Positions 8,454-16,959 of a stretch of DNA of 64,000 nt are shown here, piece by piece. The notes under the pieces were generated by a model. It had not been told where the DNA came from. It worked only from the letters and a program-made list of their open reading frames with translations, and ran no database searches. This DNA comes from Pacificispira sp965223125. Its GTDB lineage: Bacteria > Pseudomonadota > Alphaproteobacteria > UBA8366 > Aestuariispiraceae. The DNA is taken from contig OZ244984.1 in assembly GCA_965223125.1 (NCBI GenBank), positions 3,596,001 through 3,660,000 on the forward strand. Reading direction: 5' to 3'. A program made the position numbers and the translations under genes. Position 1 is the stretch's first letter, and every line of letters begins with the position of its first letter.

Positions 8454-8900
8454 ATGCCAGAGGAGGTAATCGGGGCTGGCAGGTTGAAGGGGGTCACATA
8501 TGAATCGCGTCTGTCGAAAGGGGTGGTTCTGCATCATGCGACATTGACCGGACCGATGCACCGGAAAGAGCGGTTGGCGTTGTATCGTGCCTTGCTGTAT
8601 CGGCATCGGGGCGACGTTTTTGCCTACATCATTGATAATCCGAAGGGGCACGAGAATGAATGGACGCTGCCGGATATGCATCTGCAGGACCAGATGCTTT
8701 GGAACAGTGGCATCCGGACAGTGATCGGCGCAATCGTCACGCGCGATGCAGGCTATGCCAGCCTGATCACGCTGGCCCTGACCAGTGCGGAAAGTCTGGG
8801 ACTGACCGCCCGACTCACCGCGAGTTCAAGCCTGGATGAGGCAGAACGCTTCGTTGCTGATGAACTGGCCATGCATTTGATCGAACCCAGACTTCCATGA
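8454..8900 (+). CDS. Conserved-looking hypothetical protein (possible SpoIIAA/STAS-like fold)
   Basis: Not recognised. The 148 residues have no signal peptide or membrane helix. The alternation of strands and helices (YRHRGDVFAYIIDNP, then a helix around MHLQDQMLWNSG, then TVIGAIVTRDAGYASLITLAL and a C-terminal helix DEAERFVADEL) would suit an STAS/SpoIIAA-like or other small alpha/beta domain, but I see no diagnostic motif. ATG 8454 follows AGGGG by about 10 bases. It stands alone between the rpsI terminator and the parC promoter region. Codon use looks normal for the window. Confidence 0.6.
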   Translation: MPEEVIGAGRLKGVTYESRLSKGVVLHHATLTGPMHRKERLALYRALLYRHRGDVFAYIIDNPKGHENEWTLPDMHLQDQMLWNSGIRTVIGAIVTRDAGYASLITLALTSAESLGLTARLTASSSLDEAERFVADELAMHLIEPRLP

Positions 8901-9020
8901 TTTGAACAGGAAGCCTGACACCAAATCGTCACCGGCCCGACCGGACAGTGTCACGGGATTCCGACATAAGCAGACCCGGCGACCGGGGGGCACGGGACGC
9001 CGCCTGGACGCCGCACCGAC

Positions 9021-9067
9021 CCTGCGGGCGGGGAATAGGCCCGCAGGGTTGGACCAGGGTTGGACCA
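9021..9067. repeat. 9-bp inverted repeat followed by an 11-bp tandem repeat
   Basis: CCTGCGGGC (9021-9029) and GCCCGCAGG (9039-9047) are perfect complements with a 9-base loop. Directly after, GGGTTGGACCA occurs twice in tandem (9046-9056 and 9057-9067). There is no T-run after the hairpin. It may end the 8454-8900 transcript or be part of parC regulation. Confidence 0.5.
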
Positions 9068-9101
9068 GTGTCAGGTTTCGATACGACCTACTCACGATAT
9101 C

Positions 9102-9129
9102 TTGCGTTATGGGGCGCAGCGGATACACT
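9102..9129 (+). promoter_or_regulatory. Possible promoter for parC
   Basis: TTGCGT (9102-9107), 16 bases, TACACT (9124-9129), ending 28 bp before the parC ATG; GAGGAG at about 9145-9150 is the ribosome-binding site. Confidence 0.4.
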
Positions 9130-9157
9130 ATCTATGTGATATTCGAGGAGATGACCC

Positions 9158-11416
9158 ATGACTGATGACATCGGTTCCGGAAGCGGTGTCGATGGTGCGG
9201 CGGCGCTGGCCCTGCACCGCATTCCGCTGGCCGATGCGCTGAGCGAACGCTATCTGGCCTATGCCATGTCGACGATCACGTCGCGCTCGCTGCCCGATGC
9301 CCGCGACGGGCTGAAACCGGTCCATCGCCGCCTGCTGTTCGCCATGCGTGAATTGAAGCTGAACCCGGAAAGCGGATTCAAGAAATGCGCCCGCATCGTC
9401 GGTGACGTGATGGGTAAGTATCATCCCCATGGCGATCAGTCGATTTATGAGGCCATGGTGAGACTGGCGCAGGAATTCGCAGTGCGCTATCCGCTGGTTG
9501 ATGGTCAGGGCAATTTCGGCAATGTTGATGGCGATAATCCGGCGGCGATGCGCTACACGGAGGCGCGGCTGACCGAAACCGCGAATCGGCTGCTGGCCGG
9601 GATAGATGAGGATGCGGTTGATTTTCGCGGTACGTATGACGGTGAGGGACGGGAGCCGGTTGTATTGCCCGCCGCCTTTCCGAACCTGCTGGCCAATGGC
9701 GCGGCAGGGATTGCTGTCGGCATGGCGACCTCCATCCCGCCGCACAATGTTGCGGAATTGAGTGATGCACTGCTGCATCTGATCAAGGCTCCCAATGCCT
9801 CGATCCAGAAACTCACCGAATTCGTACCCGGCCCCGATTTCCCGACCGGGGGCATTCTGGCCGAAAGCCGGGAAGCCATTGCTGAAGCCTATGCGACCGG
9901 GCGCGGGTCCTTCCGCATCCGGGCGCGCTGGGAGGTGGAGCAGATCAAGGGTGGCACATGGCAGATCGTGGTCACGGAAATCCCTTATCAGGTGCAAAAG
10001 TCCCGCCTGATCGAACGGATCGCCGAACTGATCCAGGAGCGCAAGATCGCCATCCTTGGCGACGTGCTGGACGAATCCGCCGAGGATGTGCGGATCGTGA
10101 TCGAGCCGAAATCTCGCAATGTCGATCCTGAGATGCTGATGGAAAGCCTGTTCCGGCATACCGATCTGGAATCGCGGTTTGCCCTGAACATGAACGTACT
10201 CACCGAGGGCGGTCGCGTCCCGAAAGTGGTCAATCTGCGTGAAGCGCTACAGGCCTTCCTGGATCACCGGCACGATGTTCTGATCCGTCGTTCCGAACAC
10301 CGCAAGGCGCAGATCGAGCGTCGGCTGGAGATATTGAAAGGCTATCTGGTCTGCTATCTCAATCTCGATGAGGTGATCCGGATCATCCGGGAGGAGGACC
10401 ATCCAAAGCAGAGTCTGATGAATGCATTTGCATTGACTGACCTGCAGGCCGAGTCGATCCTGAACATGCGTTTGCGTAGTTTGCGCAAACTTGAGGAATT
10501 CGAAATCCGCAAGGAGCATGAAACGCTGGAATCAGAGCTGGCAGGGCTTGTTGAACTGCTGGGAGATGATGTTCTGCGCTGGCGGCGGATCAGCGATGAA
10601 ATCCGCGAGTTGAAGAAAATCTATGGCCCTGGAACGTCGCTGGGCAGGCGGCGAACAGAATTGGGATCAGTCCCGACCGCCATCGTCGTTCCGCTGGAAG
10701 CGATGATCGAGAAGGAACCGGTCACCATCGTCTGTTCCGCCAAGGGCTGGGTCAGGGCTTTGAAAGGTCATCTCGCCGGGGATGCGGAGATCAAATACAA
10801 GGAAGATGACGGGCCGCGCTTTGTCATTCCCGCCCAGACGACCGACAAAGTGTTGATATTCTGCACCAATGGGCGGTTCTATACGATCGGTGCAGACAAG
10901 CTGCCAGGGGGGCGCGGTAATGGTGAGCCGCTGCGCCTGATGATCGATCTGCCGAATGACCACGAGATTGTCAGCCTTGTCGTGCACGAGCCAGGCCGCA
11001 AACTGTTGCTGGCATCCACGGATGGACGTGGGTTCATCATTCCTGAAAACGATGTGATCGCCCAAACCCGCAACGGCAAACAAATCCTGAATGTATCCGG
11101 AAAGGTGGAGGCGGTAGCCTGCCGGTTTCTGGCACCGAAGGATGATACCGTCGCCGTGATCGGAAAAAACCGGAAGCTGCTGGTTTTCGGGTTGGATGAA
11201 CTGCCGGAAATGGCACGCGGACGGGGCGTGATCCTGCAAAAATACCGCGACGGGGATCTCAGTGATATCAAGACTTTTGCAAAGTCCGACGGGCTGACCT
11301 GGGTGATCGGGGAGCGTGTCCGTACTGAAATCGATCTGACGCCTTGGATCGGGAAGCGGGGGCAGGTGGGTCGGATGCCGCCAGCGGGTTTCCCGCGCTC
11401 CAATCGTTTCAGTTAG
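9158..11416 (+). CDS. parC: DNA topoisomerase IV subunit A
   Basis: Breakage-reunion subunit of topoisomerase IV, which decatenates daughter chromosomes with ParE. The 752 residues begin with the type-IIA core: YLAYAMSTITSRSLPDARDGLKPVHRR, GDVMGKYHPHGD, and the active-site Tyr in AAMRYTEARL (about residue 133). The C-terminal half forms the ParC-type beta-pinwheel repeats with sequences such as GRFYTIGADKLPGGRG and GKQILNVSGK. The length and the lack of a canonical GyrA box (QRRGGKG) favour ParC over GyrA. GAGGAG precedes ATG 9158. Confidence 0.93.
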   Translation: MTDDIGSGSGVDGAAALALHRIPLADALSERYLAYAMSTITSRSLPDARDGLKPVHRRLLFAMRELKLNPESGFKKCARIVGDVMGKYHPHGDQSIYEAMVRLAQEFAVRYPLVDGQGNFGNVDGDNPAAMRYTEARLTETANRLLAGIDEDAVDFRGTYDGEGREPVVLPAAFPNLLANGAAGIAVGMATSIPPHNVAELSDALLHLIKAPNASIQKLTEFVPGPDFPTGGILAESREAIAEAYATGRGSFRIRARWEVEQIKGGTWQIVVTEIPYQVQKSRLIERIAELIQERKIAILGDVLDESAEDVRIVIEPKSRNVDPEMLMESLFRHTDLESRFALNMNVLTEGGRVPKVVNLREALQAFLDHRHDVLIRRSEHRKAQIERRLEILKGYLVCYLNLDEVIRIIREEDHPKQSLMNAFALTDLQAESILNMRLRSLRKLEEFEIRKEHETLESELAGLVELLGDDVLRWRRISDEIRELKKIYGPGTSLGRRRTELGSVPTAIVVPLEAMIEKEPVTIVCSAKGWVRALKGHLAGDAEIKYKEDDGPRFVIPAQTTDKVLIFCTNGRFYTIGADKLPGGRGNGEPLRLMIDLPNDHEIVSLVVHEPGRKLLLASTDGRGFIIPENDVIAQTRNGKQILNVSGKVEAVACRFLAPKDDTVAVIGKNRKLLVFGLDELPEMARGRGVILQKYRDGDLSDIKTFAKSDGLTWVIGERVRTEIDLTPWIGKRGQVGRMPPAGFPRSNRFS

Positions 11417-11437
11417 GAACAGGTCAGGGGGAACGGG

Positions 11438-11809
11438 ATGTCGGAATTTTCGGTGCAGCATGCCAGGGACGGTGTTTTCGATGATAAGGGGCTCCGGTCC
11501 TTTTTTGAATATCGGGATCTGGGAATTGCCGGTGCGACCGGTGGACGGTACCATGCCCAGGTGATCCGCGCACGGGAGGCCTGTACCACCGGAACCGGTG
11601 CGCATACCCATAAACTGAATTTCCAGATGGTCTATGTCCTCAGGGGCTGGGTCATCTTCTGGTATGAGGGTGAGGGGGAGGTCCGGCTTGAACCGGGGGC
11701 CTGTGTCCATCAACCACCGGGTATCCGCCATGAATTGCGGCAATGCTCTGAAGATTGCGAATTGCTGGAAATCACCGCGCCTGCGGAATTCGAAACGCAT
11801 GACGCCTGA
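11438..11809 (+). CDS. Cupin-domain protein
   Basis: Small single-domain cupin of 123 residues, function unknown. The double-stranded beta-helix motifs are visible: GTGAHTHKLNFQMVYVLRG holds the first motif (His residues and the strand glycine), and GACVHQPPGIRHELRQCSEDCELLEI holds the second with its metal-binding His. A metal site is therefore likely. AGGGGG precedes ATG 11438. It lies between parC and bioY, 21 bp after parC, and may be read through from it. Confidence 0.8.
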   Translation: MSEFSVQHARDGVFDDKGLRSFFEYRDLGIAGATGGRYHAQVIRAREACTTGTGAHTHKLNFQMVYVLRGWVIFWYEGEGEVRLEPGACVHQPPGIRHELRQCSEDCELLEITAPAEFETHDA

Positions 11810-11816
11810 CCCTCTA

Positions 11817-11826
11817 TCCTCTATAA
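11817..11826. promoter_or_regulatory. Possible degenerate BioR-type operator upstream of bioY
   Basis: TCCTCTATAA matches 8 of 10 bases of the TTATCTATAA palindrome bound by the alphaproteobacterial biotin regulator BioR. It lies about 70 bp before the bioY start. The same bases could equally be a -10 element (CTATAAA). Confidence 0.25.
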
Positions 11827-11896
11827 ACACAGTTGGTACCGGTTGGGTGCCCTGGAATTCGTCACCCGGAATTCGTCAAATGAGGGAGTAGCAACT

Positions 11897-12511
11897 ATGT
11901 CGAATGCAATCACGGCCCAGCCGACGCTGGCCGACACGCTCTGGCAGGCTGAAGGGCAGGGGCGTTGGCTCCGTTATGCCGTGCTGGTTCTGGGCGGCAC
12001 CGCCCTGATGGCGATTTCCGCCAAGATCAATGTGCCGATGTATCCGGTACCGATGACGATGCAAACCTTCGCGGTGCTGGTGATCGCCATGGCCTATGGA
12101 TGGCGTCTGGCCGGTGTCACGCTGCTGACCTATCTGGTTCAAGGTGCAATGGGTCTGCCGGTCTTTGCGGCTGGTGGTGGCTATGCCTATTTTGCCGGTC
12201 CGACTGGCGGCTATCTGGTTGGCTTTGTGGTGGCAGCAATCACTGTCGGCTGGCTGGCGGAGCGCGGCTGGGATCGTAATCCGCTCACCACCTTCGCGGC
12301 CAATGTGATTGGAACGGCGATCATCTTCGGTTTCGGCATTCTTTGGCTGACACAGGTTCTGGCCCTGGCCAAGGGTATCAGCCATGGCGATGCGCTGGGG
12401 CTGGCGGTTGCCAATGGCATGCTGCCCTTCATTACCGGCGGCATTGTGAAATGCGCCCTGGCCGCTGCTGTTCTGCCTCTGGCTTGGAAGGTGGTCACCC
12501 GCCCGCGCTGA
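11897..12511 (+). CDS. bioY: Biotin transporter BioY
   Basis: S component of an ECF-type biotin importer; in many proteobacteria BioY works with or without a dedicated energising module. The 204 residues have about six membrane helices and the BioY marks AISAKINVPMYPVPMTMQTFAV, TYLVQGAMGLPVFA and YFAGPTGGYLVGFV. ATG 11897 is preceded by GAGGGAG at a spacing of 8; the frame extends to 11843 without a better site. No bioM or bioN is adjacent. A strong intrinsic terminator follows. Confidence 0.93.
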   Translation: MSNAITAQPTLADTLWQAEGQGRWLRYAVLVLGGTALMAISAKINVPMYPVPMTMQTFAVLVIAMAYGWRLAGVTLLTYLVQGAMGLPVFAAGGGYAYFAGPTGGYLVGFVVAAITVGWLAERGWDRNPLTTFAANVIGTAIIFGFGILWLTQVLALAKGISHGDALGLAVANGMLPFITGGIVKCALAAAVLPLAWKVVTRPR

Positions 12512-12541
12512 TACGAATTTTAATTACCAGAAAATTCAGGG

Positions 12542-12574
12542 AAGGCCCGGCACTGCGCCGGGCCTTTTCTTTGG
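12542..12574 (+). terminator. Intrinsic terminator after bioY
   Basis: AAGGCCCGGC (12542-12551) pairs with GCCGGGCCTT (12557-12566), loop ACTGC, then TTCTTT. Confidence 0.88.
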
Positions 12575-12931
12575 ATATCTGGACGTTTCAAATGTAATTC
12601 GGAATGTATGAAATCCCCATCGCTCCGGATGACGCAAAGATAATCGGACCTTTATGCCAGACAATGTTTCAGGCTCTGTGTTCTTTCAACAGCTCAAAGG
12701 GGGAGACGTAAAAATCGGATGTAAGGGTGCAGGATACGACGGCATGCTACTCCTTCCACGTTCCTAGCGCCTTCTCTGCGCCCTTTGCGGTGACCTCTTC
12801 TTTTTTCTATGTTCTCCAGGCTGAAACGGGATAATCCCCAATGCTCCGCTATGCGCCAGCTATGAATGGTGGTGGTGATTCAGGAAGTTTTAGCCGAGGG
12901 AACAGGTTGTAACGGATCAATCCTTTAAATG
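12575..12931. other. Gene-poor intergenic stretch with a CGCAAAG-like repeat
   Basis: No convincing gene lies between the bioY terminator and the TRAP operon. On the minus strand bases 12806-12767 read as a purine-rich run with CACCGCAAAGGGCGCAGAG in its centre and a near-9-base periodicity. A similar CCGGATGACGCAAAG stretch sits near 12626. I recall such CGCAAAG/CGCAGAG tracts in intergenic regions of unrelated bacteria, but cannot check that here. Confidence 0.4.
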
Positions 12932-12969
12932 CGGAAGGCGGTTCGGATTTATATCCGTGCCGCCTTCCG
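12932..12969. terminator. Hairpin ending the TRAP operon
   Basis: CGGAAGGCGG (12932-12941) and CCGCCTTCCG (12960-12969) are perfect complements; inside the loop GGAT and ATCC can pair again, and an outer CGGATCA/TGATCCG pair (12913-12919, 12979-12985) brackets it. It lies 48 bp past the stop of the large permease. On the minus strand it is followed by CATTTAAAGG, so the U-tract is weak. Confidence 0.6.
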
Positions 12970-13016
12970 ATCATTCTGTGATCCGCTAGGAGCGCGTGAC
13001 TGTCTTCTCGTCGCTG

Positions 13017-15689
13017 TCAGAAGTACAGAGAGATATCCTCGTGACTGGAGCGGCAAGATGCGACGTACAGGGCAACTTCGCGTGGAATCCGGGACTGCTG
13101 CCGCAGGCCCATTGTGTTCCGGATCATTGATTCATAGGCCTTGACGTCAGAAAGCAGCGTTGCCGAGGCGGTAGTACGCCATGCTATCTCGGTATCAAGG
13201 ATATCCATCGCCTTGGCATGGTTTTCCAATGCCTGATCCGGGTTAGGAACGGAATTGCCGGAACTGCTCATCGCACGTCGGGCTTCGGACAGGGCCGTGC
13301 GAAGATCGCCGGCATTCTCGATATCACCCACGCGCAGTTCGATCTCGTTGAAGAGAGCTTCTACTGTCGATGGTTCCTCGGATCGAATGCTGTCGGCCAG
13401 GGCAGCAATTTCTGGTTTCAGCTCTTCCAATGCGGTCGTGCCCTCCAGTGTTCGGGCCAGCGCGCCTATCGGTTCGTAGGCATTGTCCATGGTACGACGG
13501 TATTGACCGACAGCCCGTTTCTCGGCGGTCAGGAATTTGGTGAACTCCCGCTGCGTAACCGGCCATGCATCCGGGAACCGTTCCTCGAGTTCTAGTTTCT
13601 CGGCCTCGAGTTGCAGGATATGCGCTTCAAGACGGGCTATTTCGTCAACTTCGTCAGGCGAATTACGTTTCAGGCTGCCGAGATCCCGGCGATCATTTTC
13701 CAGCCCCTTTACATGACGTTCGATATCGCGCTGGATAGAACGCGCTTCCACCAACAGGGGACGATAGGCGGTTGCCGCTTCGTCAATATCAGCGGCGGCG
13801 GCTTTGGCATCCTGAAGAGCCCCAAAGGTTGCTTCTGCATTGTCCAGTGCACGGGTCACATCCGTCTGCATGTTTTCTGGCAGGCTGCTGAGATCCCAGG
13901 TCCGAGCGGCGGAGATCCCGGCACGAATATCATTGCCATTCTCGTCGAACTGTTCGGCGACATAATCTTGGATACAGGCCTGAAGCCGAGGATTAGAAGG
14001 GGGAGGGGCAGTTTCGGACAACAGCGATGATCGCGTCGGCAGATAGTTCACCAGTTGCGGGTTCAGACCGACGATGAGCAGGGCCAGAAGCTGCAGGATG
14101 ATGAAGGGGACGACGCCCTTGTACATCTGAATTGTCTTGACCGCCGCAGGCGCGACACCTCGCAGATAGAACAGCGCGAAGCCGAACGGTGGCGTCAGGA
14201 AAGATGTCTGGATATTCAACCCGATCATGACGCCCAGCCAGACCGCGCTGACATTGGCGGTGGGGTCGGCGAGCAGGATCGGGGCGACAATGGGGACAAC
14301 GACAACGGCAATCTCGATAAAGTCGAGAAAGAAACCGAGTACGAAAATCACCAGCATCACGATGATGAACTGAATCCAGAATCCACCGGGAAGACCGCTC
14401 AGGAAATCCTTGACCAGATCTTCACCCCCGAACGCGCGAAAGGCTGAGGTCAGCATCGCGGCTCCGAGCAGGATGATGAAGACGAGAGACGTCGTCTTTG
14501 CGGTCTCCATCAGGACGCCTTGCATTGTATTATTGACCCGCATCGTGCGGGCACCGCTCCAGATCACGCCGACGAGGAAAACCGCCACCGCAAGCAGGGC
14601 AAATATTATGACGATCAGTTCTTCATTGGTATCGATCGACTTGATGTTGATCGTGTAGAGCGATGTCAGAGCCATGATAACGATAATCGCGATGCCGGTT
14701 AGGGCGACCGGATAGAAAGCTCGCTTGTGGCCTTCATACAGGCGGTACCCAGCCATCACCATTGCACCGATTGCACCGATGGAGCCAGCTTGGTTGACAG
14801 TCGCGACACCGGTGATGATCGAACCCAGCACGATGAAGATCAGGGCGAGCGGAGGGATCAGCGCGATGACGACCTTACCCAGAAACGCACGGTCGAATTT
14901 ACCTTCGAACGGGACGGGTGGGGCCACGTCTCGCTTTATGAATGCGACGAGGAGGATGAACAGCATATAGACCGCAACGAGGACGAGACCGGGCAGCATC
15001 GCACCCATGAACATGTCCCCGGCGCTGGTCGATGTTACGCCGAACTCGCTCGGCATCGAGAACTCACCGGTCGCGGCCTTGTATGCCGCCGCCCGTGCGG
15101 CCCCGGCCTGATCGACGGCATTCGACAACTGGTCGGCCAGAATAATTAGCACGATCGAGGGAGGAATGATCTGGCCAAGGGTACCCGAAGCCATGATCGT
15201 TCCGGTCGACAGCCAGTTCTGGTAATTGTTGCGCAGCATGGCAGGCAGTGAAATCATCCCCATGGCGACAACAGTTGCGCCCAGGATGCCGGTGGTTGCT
15301 GCAAGCAGGGCACCGACGAAAACCACGGATATTCCGAGACCGCCGCGGACCGGACCGAAAAGTTGCGCCATGGTGATCAGCAGGTCTTCGGCGATCTTTG
15401 AGCGCTGCAGCATGATCCCCATGAATACGAACAGGGGAATAGCGATCAGAGTATCTCGCTCGACTTCCCAATAAATTCCTCTGAAATTCGTAACCCCGGC
15501 ACTGAGCCAGTTGGAAGCTCCGCCTTGATGGAAATAGGCACTCGCATCGCCTTCAAAAAGGAAACCTGCACCAGCGGCCAGACCGATAGTGAGAATTGCT
15601 GAACCGGGCAGGGAGAATGCCACTGGAAAGCCCGAGGCAAGTGCACCGGCCATCAGTACGATCAGGAGGAAGAGAAAGAATAGTTCCAT
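13017..15689 (-). CDS. TRAP transporter large permease (DctM type) with long C-terminal extension
   Basis: Main ion-coupled channel subunit of a TRAP transporter in the inner membrane. Residues 1 to about 550 are the DctM permease, with many helices and marks such as PVAFSLPGSA, TLIAIPLFVFMG, GQIIPPSIVLIILADQ, LGFFLDFIEIAVVVVPI and QTSFLTPPFGFALFYLRG. It is longer than the usual 430 residues because of extra loops and helices near 300-380. From about 560 to 890 follows a soluble, charged, largely helical tail; residues about 630-720 (RDIERHVKGLENDRRDL, ARLEAHILQLEAEKLELEE) look like coiled coil. The last 30 residues are rich in Ser and Arg. It is third in the operon after the binding protein and small subunit. 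Confidence 0.9.
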   Translation of the reverse strand: MELFFLFLLIVLMAGALASGFPVAFSLPGSAILTIGLAAGAGFLFEGDASAYFHQGGASNWLSAGVTNFRGIYWEVERDTLIAIPLFVFMGIMLQRSKIAEDLLITMAQLFGPVRGGLGISVVFVGALLAATTGILGATVVAMGMISLPAMLRNNYQNWLSTGTIMASGTLGQIIPPSIVLIILADQLSNAVDQAGAARAAAYKAATGEFSMPSEFGVTSTSAGDMFMGAMLPGLVLVAVYMLFILLVAFIKRDVAPPVPFEGKFDRAFLGKVVIALIPPLALIFIVLGSIITGVATVNQAGSIGAIGAMVMAGYRLYEGHKRAFYPVALTGIAIIVIMALTSLYTINIKSIDTNEELIVIIFALLAVAVFLVGVIWSGARTMRVNNTMQGVLMETAKTTSLVFIILLGAAMLTSAFRAFGGEDLVKDFLSGLPGGFWIQFIIVMLVIFVLGFFLDFIEIAVVVVPIVAPILLADPTANVSAVWLGVMIGLNIQTSFLTPPFGFALFYLRGVAPAAVKTIQMYKGVVPFIILQLLALLIVGLNPQLVNYLPTRSSLLSETAPPPSNPRLQACIQDYVAEQFDENGNDIRAGISAARTWDLSSLPENMQTDVTRALDNAEATFGALQDAKAAAADIDEAATAYRPLLVEARSIQRDIERHVKGLENDRRDLGSLKRNSPDEVDEIARLEAHILQLEAEKLELEERFPDAWPVTQREFTKFLTAEKRAVGQYRRTMDNAYEPIGALARTLEGTTALEELKPEIAALADSIRSEEPSTVEALFNEIELRVGDIENAGDLRTALSEARRAMSSSGNSVPNPDQALENHAKAMDILDTEIAWRTTASATLLSDVKAYESMIRNTMGLRQQSRIPREVALYVASCRSSHEDISLYF

Positions 15690-15746
15690 GGTATATCGGT
15701 ATCCAGCATTTGGTGTTCAGCAACAGGGTTTAATACTACTGCTCAA

Positions 15747-16775
15747 TCAATGGCCGCCAACGGGCGGAGGCTCCCGGCGACCCGGCTCACCACGAAAATC
15801 TGCCACGCCTTCCAGCAGATAACTGCAAAACTGAATGGTCATGCTGACGGCAAAAACCGCCAGGAACCCTGCCATCCAGAATTTTACATACATGCCATAT
15901 CCTGTTTGCGAAGTTTCGAAAGCGATCAGGGCAGAGTTGATGATGCTGGATTTGTCCCACAATCCGAAAATCAGGATGGTCCAGCAGAGGGTTACGCCCA
16001 ATAAAATAGAGCCGACCGCGTTGATCAGCCCCTTCGTCTTGTCGTCGAAGCCCGCGTAGAGGACGTCAACGCGAACATGTCCGTCTTCGAACAGGGTATA
16101 GGCGCTGGCAAACAGGAAAAGCGCTGCGTACCAGAAGCGGACCAGATCGCCCTGAAAGGCTTGTTCGTAGGAAAAGATAAAACGGGTCAACACAATGAAC
16201 AGTTCCGCACCGACGACCAGCAGAGCCAGCCATTGAAAACCAAGGGTCCGGGCACGGATGGCAAGAAATAAAGCCAGCAATAGTAACGGCATATGGACAA
16301 AAGGTGCTCTAAAGTGAGAGCGCCCAAGATTCGATTCGAGTTCGGTTCCTACGAGCAGCCCAAGAAGTCCCTCTACACGTAGAAAGGATATTATTGCATC
16401 CACAATACCGATCAGTACAACGGCCCAGAACGCGAACCGGATAATGAAATTCGTGATCGCCATCATCGATTTCGCATCGAGACGAAGTGAGCGCATCGGC
16501 GAGCGCAGGACATAGACCGCGCTCAAGCAGACCGCAAAGATATAAGTAAGAACCTGGATCACCGATAGTGCGGTACTGGCTTCGGGATCTTTCAACTGCC
16601 CGAAGACGGCCATAGCACCTGGCCAATTCTGCCACAGGTTCAGATAATTGTTTACAAGGTAGAGGAGCGTGATCATGGTCAGAGACCATCCCAAAATACG
16701 CACGGCTACAGGCAGCAACCCTCCAGAGCTGACTTCACCTATTTGCGAAGTCGCATCATTCGAAACCGTGCTCAT
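15747..16775 (-). CDS. TRAP transporter small permease (DctQ type)
   Basis: Small membrane subunit that pairs with the large permease. At 342 residues it is about twice the normal DctQ length. An N-terminal half of several helices (residues about 20-190) precedes the DctQ core, which runs from about 200 with SAYTLFEDGHVRVDVLYAGF, the typical loop after the first core helix. The downstream helices include TSQTGYGMYVKFWMAGFLAVF. Such long forms occur with the mannitol/chloroaromatic type of TRAP system. ATG 16775 begins 184 bp after the binding-protein stop. Confidence 0.85.
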   Translation of the reverse strand: MSTVSNDATSQIGEVSSGGLLPVAVRILGWSLTMITLLYLVNNYLNLWQNWPGAMAVFGQLKDPEASTALSVIQVLTYIFAVCLSAVYVLRSPMRSLRLDAKSMMAITNFIIRFAFWAVVLIGIVDAIISFLRVEGLLGLLVGTELESNLGRSHFRAPFVHMPLLLLALFLAIRARTLGFQWLALLVVGAELFIVLTRFIFSYEQAFQGDLVRFWYAALFLFASAYTLFEDGHVRVDVLYAGFDDKTKGLINAVGSILLGVTLCWTILIFGLWDKSSIINSALIAFETSQTGYGMYVKFWMAGFLAVFAVSMTIQFCSYLLEGVADFRGEPGRREPPPVGGH

Positions 16776-16907
16776 TGGCTCTCCCTAACGTCCCTGCAAA
16801 ATCGGATTTTTCGATCCGAATAATTTCCCTGATTTCATGTTTTTTAGAGATAGCCCGTTTGCGATCTTTGCGCGGTTGTTTCGGGCAATCCGTTTTTTTG
16901 AACGAAG

Positions 16908-16937
16908 GGTGGACGGGACGATCTGATCCCGTCCACC
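16908..16937. promoter_or_regulatory. 11-bp hairpin between TRAP binding protein and permease genes
   Basis: GGTGGACGGGA (16908-16918) and TCCCGTCCACC (16927-16937) are perfect complements with an 8-base loop, 22 bp after the stop of the binding-protein gene. In the direction of transcription it is followed by A-rich, not T-rich, sequence. It therefore looks like an mRNA-stabilising or attenuating stem rather than a terminator, which would favour excess binding protein over permease. Confidence 0.6.
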
Positions 16938-16959
16938 GGTTCGTTGTTAGGCGATAGGC

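Noticed and set aside
9046..9067. Direct repeats as a CRISPR remnant
   Set aside because: Only two 11-base copies in tandem, without spacers or cas genes.
9128..10159. 343-codon open frame on the minus strand
   Set aside because: Antisense shadow of parC with low-complexity translation and no motifs.
12575..12931. tRNA or small RNA gene in the long gap
   Set aside because: No cloverleaf, CCA end or GTTCRA box found; only the repeat tract described.
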